Below are positions 10,360 through 18,555 of a DNA stretch of 64,000 nt, piece by piece. The stretch covers positions 532,900 to 596,899 of the forward strand of contig NZ_JACHXZ010000001.1 in assembly GCF_014192475.1 (NCBI RefSeq). Reading direction: 5' to 3'. Both the position numbers and the translations under genes were made by a program. The notes under the pieces were generated by a model. It saw only the letters and a program-made list of their open reading frames with translations, did not search any database and was not told the DNA's origin. This DNA comes from Simiduia aestuariiviva. GTDB taxonomy: Bacteria; Pseudomonadota; Gammaproteobacteria; Pseudomonadales; Cellvibrionaceae. Position 1 is the first letter of the stretch. The number at the start of each line of letters is the position of its first letter.

Positions 10360-11282
10360 CGGATTGGCTGCCGCGCCAGGGCGGGCAGCCAAAAATGTTG
10401 GTGGTGGACGATCAGGCCGTCAATATTCGGTTGATCTACGATTTGTTTAAAGATGATTGCGATCTTTTTATGGCGCGCGATGGGGCCAAGGCGCTCGAAC
10501 AGGCGCGCGCCATTATTCCGGACCTCATTTTGCTCGATGTCATGTTGCCCGATATCAATGGTTACGAAATTTGCGAAATATTAAAACGCGATCCCGCCAC
10601 CGAGCACGTCCCCATTATTTTTATCACGGCAAATGTTACTGAGGAGGATGAGGCCACCGGATTTAATATGGGCGCGGTGGATTTTATTCGAAAACCGATC
10701 AATCCAGTGATCACTCGCGCCCGTGTACGCACCCATTTACTGTTGAAAAAACAGGCGCAAGCCCTAGAGCGCGTCGCCCTGACCGACGCCCTCACAGGGC
10801 TAGCCAATCGCCGTGCCTTTGAGCAGGAATATGAACAGGCATGGCGCCAGTGTGCGCGGGAAAATTGGAGCATCGGAATGGTGCTGATCGATATCGATTT
10901 TTTCAAGCGCTATAACGATCGCTATGGCCATCAGGGTGGCGACGACTGCTTGCGGTTGGTTGCCAAAGCGATGGCGCAAGTGCTGCAGCGCCCCGGTGAT
11001 GTGCTGGCGCGCTACGGCGGTGAAGAATTTGCGTGTGTGCTGTCGAATACCGATCTACAGGGCGCCTGCCACATAGGTGAGCTCTTTAGGCAGGCCGTTG
11101 AGAGCTTGGGGTTGCCTCATCTGGATTCTACGGTGGCGAAATACGTCACCTTGAGTGTGGGCATTGCCAGCATCGTGCCTAGCTCAGATACTGATGAGGA
11201 AGGTCGGCAACTATTGATTAGCGCAGCCGATAAGCGCCTCTACCAAGCGAAAGAGCGGGGCCGCAATCAAGTGTGCAGTTAG
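10344..11282 (+). CDS. Response regulator diguanylate cyclase (REC-GGDEF)
   Basis: 312 residues. The GTG start at 10344 lies inside the end of the hybrid kinase gene and is preceded by AGGAGG at 10334-10339, so translation is probably coupled. The N-terminal receiver has D65 in LLDVMLPDING and the conserved K in FIRKPI. The GGDEF domain carries GGEEF at 225-229, preceded by RPGD five residues upstream, the RxxD product-inhibition site. It should make c-di-GMP from two GTP when phosphorylated and be feedback inhibited. The upstream HPt-containing kinase is the obvious phosphodonor (inference from coupling). Its stop overlaps the stop of the convergent protein kinase gene by 4 bp. Confidence 0.93.
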   Translation: METSVTDWLPRQGGQPKMLVVDDQAVNIRLIYDLFKDDCDLFMARDGAKALEQARAIIPDLILLDVMLPDINGYEICEILKRDPATEHVPIIFITANVTEEDEATGFNMGAVDFIRKPINPVITRARVRTHLLLKKQAQALERVALTDALTGLANRRAFEQEYEQAWRQCARENWSIGMVLIDIDFFKRYNDRYGHQGGDDCLRLVAKAMAQVLQRPGDVLARYGGEEFACVLSNTDLQGACHIGELFRQAVESLGLPHLDSTVAKYVTLSVGIASIVPSSDTDEEGRQLLISAADKRLYQAKERGRNQVCS

Positions 11283-13111
11283 CGCTTGCGTGGGCCAGGT
11301 TCGAGAAATCGCGCGGGTTGCTCGGTGAGCAGTGGAAACACTTTTGTGTCTCGGTAGGGCAGTTTCATGAAGCCCGAAACGCCGAGCCCTTGAATGTGAT
11401 GGATGTTGGCCAAAATAGTGGTTAAGCATTGGCGGAATTCAGCCTCGCGGCTGGGGTCGCGCAGGCGCAAGTAATTGTGAATTTTTAAATCTTTTTCCAA
11501 ACTTTCAAAAATAATACAACCCGAGTGATGAATTTTGTTCATCTGTCGAATGGGCGCCATAATCTCTGGTGGCAGCTCCAGCATTTCGTCGGGGTCATCG
11601 CCATCTTCGAAATAGGAGTGCGAGCGCGACGACTGATCTTGGCCGCTGTGCGGGGTCAGGATGTCGAATTCAATACGCTGCTGCGGTTGAATCCGAAACG
11701 GTTCATTGCTGCTGTTGCGCGCCACGTGCAGGGTTTTTCGGGCATCAAAAATACAACTCTTAAATACCCCTTGCTTGTTGATGGCGCGCCCCAAGTACAC
11801 CATGTTGTTGACCGCCGTGGTAAAGGCGGGCAGTAGGGATTCGTCGTATAGATTAAGACTGGAGTCGATGTGAATGCCGGCGTCGTCCCAGTGAATGGCG
11901 AGGCCACCCACGAGCGGATAGCGCCCCAAATGACTGACGGCCGTAACAAATGCCTTCTCGGTATCGCCCATGCCGCTCAGGAAGTTTTTGTAGTATTTGT
12001 CCAGTTCCGTTGGGTCGATAGCGGCAAAGGTGACGTCGTCCATTTCGCGCTGTAAAAAAGATTTGCGCGAGCTGTAAACCACGGTGTCCACCTCGCGGGT
12101 TTTTGGGTAGCTGGTAATGGGCAGCAGTGCTTTTGCGTCGTTATTGTCGAGCTGTTCTGGCGGGGTAGTGACGATGCGCTTCATGTAGCGCATATTGTTG
12201 AGCCAATAATCGCCGGCAGTGTCGCGCTGTTGCTTCTCGCTACTCATCAGGTGGGTCAGCGTTTGTGCGAATTCTTTAGGTAACCCCAGTGAGTTGGGCG
12301 TGATGACATTTCGCCCAAAGCGGCTCGATTGGCCCGAGGCCAGCGCGTAAAGCGTACCCGCCGCCCCCTGCTCGTCAAAGCGCGGAGATGACAGGCCGCC
12401 ATTGAGTTGCTCTTCGCCAATAAAATAGATATCTCCCAACTTGGCATTGGTTTGCGCGGCGTCCACCGTGAGTGCGCTCAAGCCGCTGTTGGTGGCGTAT
12501 TGACCACGGCTATCGAGTTGTGCAAAAACCGCAGCCCCCCAATCGATCAGGCGCAATTGTTCGGTGTGTTCATCCCACATGAGATTGGAGGGTTTAATAT
12601 CGCCATGCACGATGGGTGCCCGGTGTTGCGCATCGGCCTGGCTGCGCAGGCCGAGCAGAATGTCGGCCAATTGTGCGGCAATTTTTAAAATCAGGCGCGG
12701 TGCTAGGCGCCCCACGCGGCGGGCGTATTCATCTAGGTTGACCCCCGGCGCGCGCTCCATAACCAGAATAGACTGCCCGTGTACCCGCTGAAATTCCACA
12801 AACGGCGGCACGCCGGGGAGTTGCACCTGCGACAACATATAACCCTCATCTTCCAGCCGGTCTTGCACGTGTTGGGGCAGGGTGATGCGAGAAAATTTAA
12901 ATACGTAGTCGTGGTTGCTGGTGTCTTTCGCGGAAAACACAAAGCCGTAAGCGCCCTTGCCGATCATTTGAACGCCGGTGTAGCCCAATCGTTTTAGCTG
13001 CGCTTCGCACAGGCTCAACCAAGATTTTAATTTCTTGGCGTCGCGGTGGCTCAATAGATAAATGGATTGCTCTTCGTTGATGTAGAAGTGCTGAAGCGTA
13101 CGTTGTTCCAT
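11279..13111 (-). CDS. Eukaryotic-like Ser/Thr protein kinase with long unassigned C-terminal domain
   Basis: 610 residues. The kinase core covers ~45-300: glycine loop GKGAYGFVF at 51-59, ATP lysine K72 in YVFKFSR, catalytic HGDIKPSNL with D171 and N176, and metal-binding D190 in DWG instead of the usual DFG. All catalytic residues are present, so activity is likely. Residues ~330-610 match no domain I know; an acidic stretch (YFEDGDDPDEMLELPPE) lies near 500. No membrane span or signal peptide is visible, so it is cytosolic. The gene converges on the REC-GGDEF gene with a 4-bp stop overlap, and 67 bp separate it from the GGDEF-EAL gene upstream on the same strand. The substrate is unknown; neighbouring c-di-GMP enzymes are possible targets (inference only). 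Confidence 0.85.
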   Translation of the reverse strand: MEQRTLQHFYINEEQSIYLLSHRDAKKLKSWLSLCEAQLKRLGYTGVQMIGKGAYGFVFSAKDTSNHDYVFKFSRITLPQHVQDRLEDEGYMLSQVQLPGVPPFVEFQRVHGQSILVMERAPGVNLDEYARRVGRLAPRLILKIAAQLADILLGLRSQADAQHRAPIVHGDIKPSNLMWDEHTEQLRLIDWGAAVFAQLDSRGQYATNSGLSALTVDAAQTNAKLGDIYFIGEEQLNGGLSSPRFDEQGAAGTLYALASGQSSRFGRNVITPNSLGLPKEFAQTLTHLMSSEKQQRDTAGDYWLNNMRYMKRIVTTPPEQLDNNDAKALLPITSYPKTREVDTVVYSSRKSFLQREMDDVTFAAIDPTELDKYYKNFLSGMGDTEKAFVTAVSHLGRYPLVGGLAIHWDDAGIHIDSSLNLYDESLLPAFTTAVNNMVYLGRAINKQGVFKSCIFDARKTLHVARNSSNEPFRIQPQQRIEFDILTPHSGQDQSSRSHSYFEDGDDPDEMLELPPEIMAPIRQMNKIHHSGCIIFESLEKDLKIHNYLRLRDPSREAEFRQCLTTILANIHHIQGLGVSGFMKLPYRDTKVFPLLTEQPARFLEPGPRKR

Positions 13112-13178
13112 GGTCGCTAGATGCCAATTCGGTAGTGGTGCAGCCTAACAGGTTTGAGCGGGTTGGGTAAAAGGTGGA

Positions 13179-15071
13179 TTACCCTTGGCGCTGCTTTAAA
13201 AATGCCAGCAGACTGGCTTCGTCAACAGGCCGACTGAACAGATAGCCTTGGCCAAGGTGGCAATCCAACTGCTTTAAACATTGGTGCTCGTCTTTGGTTT
13301 CTACGCCCTCGGCCACTATCTGTAATCCTAAATTTTTTCCAACGCTGATGATACTTTTTACGATGGCTTGCTTACGCGGATTATTGTGCAGTTCGGTTAT
13401 GAAGCTGCGATCAATTTTTAGGCTGTGGATTCGCATTTCCTGTAAATAGTTAAACGAAGAATAGCCGGTGCCAAAATCGTCGATGGCCACTTCTACGCCG
13501 TAGAGTAACAGCTGGCTGATGGCTTTGTTTGCTTGCTCGTGATTGTCCAGCAGTGTGGATTCTGTCAGCTCAAACTCTAACTTACCGTGCGGCAGCGGTG
13601 TTGCGCGAAGCGCGCTGATCACGGTGGGCAAAAACACCGGGTCGGCGAAGTCCTGGGCCGATACGTTGATGGATAAATGTAAATTCGCCATGGGTGTGTC
13701 AGCCCAACTGTGTAGCTTTTGCAGCGCGGCGTTAAATACCCAGCGGGTGATGGCATGAATCAAACCAGTGCTCTCGGCGACGGGAATAAATTGATCGGGG
13801 TAGATTAATTTGCCATCTGCTGCTTGCCAGCGCAACAGCGCTTCTAGCCCTACGATTTCGCCCGTGGCCAGATTCACTTTGGGTTGATAGTGCAGCACTA
13901 GCTCGTTGTTCTCGATCGCATTGCGCAGTTTTTGTTCCGTTGCAACGCGGTGCAGTGCGATGCGCTCTAGGTGGGGGTCAAAGAAATGGAATTTATTCTT
14001 GCCGCTCTGCTTGGCCTGATACATTGCCAAATCGGCTTTGCGAATCAGTTCTTCGGGGCGCTGGCCGTCTTGTGGCGCAAGGCTTATACCAATACTGGCG
14101 GTCACCACATAGCTGGTCTCGTGAATATTAAAGGGCGTGGTAAATAAGTGCAGTATACGATCCAATAGGGCGATAATTTCCTGTTGGTGCTGCACGTTTT
14201 CCATGATCAATATAAATTCATCGCCGCCCAGCCTGCCCAAGGTGTCGCAGCTGCGCAAACAGCCGGCTAAGCGAGCGCTGGTCGAGACCAAAAAGTTGTC
14301 GCCCTGACCGTGGCCGGCGGTGTCGTTAATTTTCTTAAAGTCGTCGAGGTCGATAAAAATAACGGCGGTTTTACATTGCTGGCGCTCATTCTTGTAGAGC
14401 GCATGCTGAAGTTTTTCGAGCAACAGCAGGCGATTCGGCAGGCCCGTCAGGGTGTCGTAGAAGGCGTGGCGCTCAAGTTGGGCTTGTTGTTTTTGAATTT
14501 CGGTAATGTCGCGAAAGCACCAGACGCGGCCCAAGTACTCGCTGCCATTTAAGATGGCGACGCTGTGGTATTCGTAGTGGCGGCCGTCGTTGGTGTCCAT
14601 GGCGTTGTGGAGCACTTGTGAGGGGTTGGCGCGAATGCGTTCGATATCGCCAAGGAAGGCTTCGGTATTGCGGATGATGTTGAGTATGGCGTTAAGATTG
14701 TCTTCGCCACTGTTGTTTTTAAGTTCATCCCATTCCTTGTTAATAAATTGGCAGCCCGCGCGATTGATTTGTGTGAGGCGGCCGCCCGGTGAAAAACTAA
14801 AAATGGCTTCGGGGCTGGCATCCAGCAGCGCCCGTTGCTGAGACAAGGACTCGCGATGTTGGCGCAGTACTTGATCATTTTCCTCTAGCTGGGCCCGCAG
14901 TTTTTTGTTTTGCTCATTCAACTCTTCAGAGGTGAGCATGAGCGAGCGCTCTAACATTACGCGGTCTGAGTCTTGTTGGGCCAATACCTCCGACAGGGCC
15001 GCCAGCAGGGGAGTATCTTCAGGCAGGTCTTGCGGGTGTTTGCGGAGCAGGCGGCGCAGCAGTTTATGCAT
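13179..15071 (-). CDS. PAS-GGDEF-EAL bifunctional c-di-GMP enzyme
   Basis: 630 residues. An N-terminal coiled coil (~30-85) is followed by a PAS domain (~85-205), GGDEF with intact GGDEF at 282-286 and an RSCD I-site five residues before it, and EAL from ~375. The EAL domain keeps EALLRW (E410), ELTES, IDDFGTGYSS, KIDRSFI and AEGVE, so both synthesis and hydrolysis of c-di-GMP look possible. No membrane segment is seen. Its ATG lies inside the FIST gene end, sharing ATGCATAA (8 bp), which indicates translational coupling. The FIST protein is therefore the likely sensory partner. Confidence 0.93.
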   Translation of the reverse strand: MHKLLRRLLRKHPQDLPEDTPLLAALSEVLAQQDSDRVMLERSLMLTSEELNEQNKKLRAQLEENDQVLRQHRESLSQQRALLDASPEAIFSFSPGGRLTQINRAGCQFINKEWDELKNNSGEDNLNAILNIIRNTEAFLGDIERIRANPSQVLHNAMDTNDGRHYEYHSVAILNGSEYLGRVWCFRDITEIQKQQAQLERHAFYDTLTGLPNRLLLLEKLQHALYKNERQQCKTAVIFIDLDDFKKINDTAGHGQGDNFLVSTSARLAGCLRSCDTLGRLGGDEFILIMENVQHQQEIIALLDRILHLFTTPFNIHETSYVVTASIGISLAPQDGQRPEELIRKADLAMYQAKQSGKNKFHFFDPHLERIALHRVATEQKLRNAIENNELVLHYQPKVNLATGEIVGLEALLRWQAADGKLIYPDQFIPVAESTGLIHAITRWVFNAALQKLHSWADTPMANLHLSINVSAQDFADPVFLPTVISALRATPLPHGKLEFELTESTLLDNHEQANKAISQLLLYGVEVAIDDFGTGYSSFNYLQEMRIHSLKIDRSFITELHNNPRKQAIVKSIISVGKNLGLQIVAEGVETKDEHQCLKQLDCHLGQGYLFSRPVDEASLLAFLKQRQG

Positions 15072-16200
15072 GGCGTTCTTGCAAGGTGGTGATGGTCATG
15101 GTTTGGTTGTGCAACGCACAGCTGCCGCTGCCTACCATGGGCGATATTTCGCCGTAGGAGTAGAAACCCGTGAATTGCCAGCCGTCGCCCAAGACATCTT
15201 CCACGGCCTCCAGTTCTTCTTCGATGCGCTGGTTGAGTACCAGCCGCCGGCCCACGCAGCTAATGAGCAGTGCCAAACCGCTATTTTTCTGAGACGCTAT
15301 GCGACTGAGCGCGGCGCTCGCAGCCGATTCTGCGCCATCGATGAGTCGATCAAAATTGGCCCGCATCAATTGGGCCTTGGCGCCTTCGGGCATGTCGCCG
15401 GCAAAGGTCATGGATTCATCGGCGCTGTTGACGTCGAGGATGGTGCGAATCACCGCATCGTCTTCGCCATCGCGTTTGATCAATAGCGGAAACAGCAGCG
15501 CCGAGGCCGGCAGCGCTTCGGCGTGGTCACCGAGATAGCGCTTGTAAAGTGCCAGCGCGGGTTGATCGTCCAAGGTGTACAGCACATTGCTGTCAGCGCG
15601 GGTGATCAGTCGCTCGGGGCCAAAGGGGTCCCAGCCGCCCATGCTGCCGTGACCGATGACAATGTCCGGACCGTAAAAACCACACAATAAAATATTGCCT
15701 TCGCCACCCTGACCGTTGTGCCACACCTCGGTGCTCTGAAAACGGGTGCCATCGCCCGCCAAGCCGCCGGTGACCAACACGTCGGTGGGCAGGCTGGCGG
15801 TGAGTTTGTCCACCAGCGCAGTGCCGTTAACCTGGTGGCCATCGGACAGCACCAGCACGTATTTCAGGCCCGGTTGCGCCAGATTTTCGGCCAGCGTAGC
15901 CACCGCAGTTTCTAGCGTTTGGTCGGCTAGGCTCGCGAGGCACACGCGGGTTTCGGTGGTGGCGAAGTGGATGGCGGTGAGGCACAGGCTTTGATCGTGC
16001 AGCTCGGTGCCCAGGATCTCACCGGAAGTGCTGCAGCCAATGATGTCGGCTTTGGGAAAGCGGGTTTTGAGGTCGGCATTGATGGCGGGGTCTTGGGCCA
16101 AGGCGCGATCGCCAAACAAGAGGATGAGCTGGGCGTCGGACTGGGCCGGCAGAGGCGCGCGCCAATGGCTGTCGCGGTAGAGGTTCTGATAGGTTTCCAT
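15064..16200 (-). CDS. FIST-domain sensory protein
   Basis: 378 residues from the ATG at 16200; an in-frame TTG at 16239 would add 13 residues but is less convincing. The FIST N-domain is recognisable from ILLFGDRALAQD, DIIGCSTSGEILG and LVTGGLAGDGTRF. The FIST C-domain follows with LALYKRYLGDHAEALP, FAGDMPEGAKAQLMRAN and a terminal GFYSYGEISP-type motif. FIST proteins are cytosolic sensors proposed to bind small ligands such as amino acids, and they commonly sit beside kinases, chemoreceptors or GGDEF/EAL genes. The 8-bp overlap with the downstream GGDEF-EAL gene supports a two-protein sensor-effector unit. Confidence 0.88.
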   Translation of the reverse strand: METYQNLYRDSHWRAPLPAQSDAQLILLFGDRALAQDPAINADLKTRFPKADIIGCSTSGEILGTELHDQSLCLTAIHFATTETRVCLASLADQTLETAVATLAENLAQPGLKYVLVLSDGHQVNGTALVDKLTASLPTDVLVTGGLAGDGTRFQSTEVWHNGQGGEGNILLCGFYGPDIVIGHGSMGGWDPFGPERLITRADSNVLYTLDDQPALALYKRYLGDHAEALPASALLFPLLIKRDGEDDAVIRTILDVNSADESMTFAGDMPEGAKAQLMRANFDRLIDGAESAASAALSRIASQKNSGLALLISCVGRRLVLNQRIEEELEAVEDVLGDGWQFTGFYSYGEISPMVGSGSCALHNQTMTITTLQERHA

Positions 16201-16242
16201 GAACGGGCTCAATCTAAGGACTGATGTTGAGTCTAGCAAAGG

Positions 16243-16264
16243 AAAAGCCCGCCAGAGGGCGGGC
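16243..16264 (-). terminator. Rho-independent terminator after the GH16 gene
   Basis: On the minus strand a perfect 7-bp stem GCCCGCC/GGCGGGC with a CTCT loop is followed by TTTT. It lies 55 bp beyond the stop of the GH16 gene and ends that transcription unit. Confidence 0.85.
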
Positions 16265-16318
16265 CGGAATTTTATATGGCCGATGGCGCGCGCCTATCGG
16301 CCTAGACGGTGACAGCGT

Positions 16319-18232
16319 TTACGGACAGAGCTGCACACTGTTGGCGCTGTCGAAGCTCAAACTTGGGTGGCTGACAGAGCGCACGCAAAAATTCACGCTC
16401 ACGCCGCCCGACGCACTTTGACTGGTTTGCAGCTGGGCGCTACCGGTTGCATCTGACACGGCAGAGGCATTGGTCTCACTCAGGGTGCCGGAAAAATCAC
16501 CGGTTACCGTAGCGCCGCTCACGGGGTTGCCGAGCTCGTCCACCAGCGTGACGGTGGCCGTGCCGTACTTCTTGCCCTTGCCCGCGCCTGCGGTGCCGGT
16601 AGTTACCGACTGTACCTGAACGCTGGTGCCCTGCGCCGGTGGCTGGCTGCCGGCGGCGTAGGTGTCCAGATTGTCGAGGAAGTAGGTGTCACCGGTGTTG
16701 CTGTTGGGATCGATCAACACGACCAGGGTGTCCACTTGGGTGTCACCTGTGGCGCCGTCGATGCGGTCTTCCAAGACAAATTTCAATCGCTGCCACGCGT
16801 TGGTTGACGTGGTGTGCGCGATGTATTTGGAGTGGCGACCGGTGGGGTAGTTCGAGGCGGTGGCGGTGGCCGAGTTTTCCAGCTGCAGCAACAGCTCGGT
16901 GCCCACCGGGGCGCTGGTGTACACATCCAGATAGAAGGCTTTTTGCCCCGTGAGGTAATCCGCCACATTTGCGAGATCACCGGTGCTGGCGGCGATAACG
17001 TCGTACAGCGAGCCGCTGTCACGGGTGTACTGCGCCACTGTAGCAGAGCCGTTCACAGCGTTTGGCGCGGGGTTGGATACCGATTGATTAAAGGTGCCGG
17101 TCCAGCTGGTGTAGGCCAGGTTGCGCTGGGTGTCGAAATTGTCGTGCACCAGACTTTGGCTTAGCGCTGGCGCCACATGCACATTGAGCGCGAGATCGCG
17201 ACTGCCGCAGCTGTTGCTGACCGCCACGGACAAGTCGCCGCCGTTGCTGCCCCATTGAACGGTGACGGTGGCGCCGTTGCCGCCCGACACCAAGGTTGCG
17301 CCAGCGGGCAGGGTCCAGTTGTAGCTGCTGCCCGTACCGGCTTCGTCGATGACGCTGTAGCTGTGGGTGCTGCCGGGCTCTACGATGTGCTCACCGGTGA
17401 GCGACGGCTGGCCGAAGTCATACACGCGCACATAGTCCACCTGCAGGGTTTGCGGCAGCATGCTGTCGTCAACCGTACCGCCAATGTTGCCACCGACGGC
17501 CAAGTTCAATAGGAAGTGGTATTGGAAATTCTCGAAGGTCCAGTAGGCGGGATTGCCTAAATCTTCTGGGCGCTTAACGGAGTAGAGCAGGTCATCTACG
17601 TACCAACGCATTTCGTTGGTGTCCCACTCCACGGCGTAGGTGTGAAAGCCGTCGGACCACGCATCGGGCTGCTTGAGTAGGCGATTGCTGGTCCACTCGT
17701 TGTTGGGGTAGGGCTGGCCATAGTGCAAGGTGCCGAACACGAACATGTCGGCTTGGCCGGTGGCTTCCATGATGTCGATCTCGCCGCTTTCGGGCCAACC
17801 CACAGCGGGATCGGTGGGCAGCATCCAAAAGGCTGGCCACATGCCAGTGCCGTTGGGCAATTTCATACGCGCTTCGAAGCGTCCATTGGTCCACTGGCCG
17901 CCGTTGGGCATGTTGGCGGTGCGCAGCCGTGCAGAGGTGTATTTTTTGGCTTGCACGCGCTCTTTTTTCGCGGTGATGGTCAGTACGCCGTTGGCCACTG
18001 TGGCATTGTCTGCTTTGTAGTATTGCAGTTCGTTGTTGCCCCATCCGCAGATGCCGTAACTGCATCCGTCGCCAACCATGGCTTCCCATTTGGTGGTGTC
18101 TAATCCTGCACCATTGAATTCATCGGCCCAGACGGGCGTTGTTGATTGGCACTGTTGGGCTTGTGCTAAGCCTGCGCCGGCGGAAAGGGCGAGCCCTAGC
18201 AGCGCGTGGTTGACGAGTTTCATTGCTTTCAT
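16319..18232 (-). CDS. Secreted GH16 endo-beta-glucanase (laminarinase type), multidomain
   Basis: 637 residues with a Sec signal peptide (MKAMKLVNHALLGLALSAG, cleavage near AQA-QQ). GH16 catalytic domain ~27-275: WADEFNG start, YKADNATVANGVLTI, and catalytic motif GEIDIMEATG with nucleophile E151, D153 and acid/base E156. The EIDIME spacing with an extra Met is the beta-bulge form used by endo-beta-1,3-glucanases. A PKD-like domain follows (~280-355), then a ~150-residue beta-sandwich that could be a carbohydrate-binding module (~360-525), then an invasin-like Big domain (~535-637, LVDELGNPVSGATV). It probably cuts laminarin or mixed-linkage beta-glucan outside the cell. AAAGG lies 8 nt before the ATG. 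No TGTAAGCGCTTACA operator is visible upstream, unlike the rest of the locus. Confidence 0.92.
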   Translation of the reverse strand: MKAMKLVNHALLGLALSAGAGLAQAQQCQSTTPVWADEFNGAGLDTTKWEAMVGDGCSYGICGWGNNELQYYKADNATVANGVLTITAKKERVQAKKYTSARLRTANMPNGGQWTNGRFEARMKLPNGTGMWPAFWMLPTDPAVGWPESGEIDIMEATGQADMFVFGTLHYGQPYPNNEWTSNRLLKQPDAWSDGFHTYAVEWDTNEMRWYVDDLLYSVKRPEDLGNPAYWTFENFQYHFLLNLAVGGNIGGTVDDSMLPQTLQVDYVRVYDFGQPSLTGEHIVEPGSTHSYSVIDEAGTGSSYNWTLPAGATLVSGGNGATVTVQWGSNGGDLSVAVSNSCGSRDLALNVHVAPALSQSLVHDNFDTQRNLAYTSWTGTFNQSVSNPAPNAVNGSATVAQYTRDSGSLYDVIAASTGDLANVADYLTGQKAFYLDVYTSAPVGTELLLQLENSATATASNYPTGRHSKYIAHTTSTNAWQRLKFVLEDRIDGATGDTQVDTLVVLIDPNSNTGDTYFLDNLDTYAAGSQPPAQGTSVQVQSVTTGTAGAGKGKKYGTATVTLVDELGNPVSGATVTGDFSGTLSETNASAVSDATGSAQLQTSQSASGGVSVNFCVRSVSHPSLSFDSANSVQLCP

Positions 18233-18555
18233 TTCGGATACCTTTGTTTACGTTTTTATTTGAGGTACAGCGCGAAGTTGGTAGGTTTTTTCTGGTGAGA
18301 CTCCTTTTGTAATTGTGGTTTTTTGTTGTGTTTTTTAGATTCTTTGTTGTTTTTTTACGTTCTATAGCCACTGCAAAAATAGCGTCTTGCCGGCTTTTAT
18401 CGCTCTCCTCGTAAAAAAAGTGGGCAGTTCCATTGCCCTAACGAGAGAACGCTAATCGCGTGCAGTTTGCCCAGCCAATGGCGAGCGAATTTTTACGTAT
18501 TTGGTATTGAATGACGCCGGTAGTTTGCTCGCGCCATTGAATTTAACGGCAACAA
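18233..18555. other. GH3-GH16 intergenic region with A-rich leader
   Basis: 323 bp. Read on the minus strand, ~18262-18366 is a nearly G-free, A-rich stretch directly upstream of the GH16 start, probably an unstructured 5' leader. It contains an isolated AAAAGGAG not followed by a start codon. A TATAGA at about 18366-18371 could be a -10 element. No palindrome matching the regional LacI operator is present. Confidence 0.4.
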
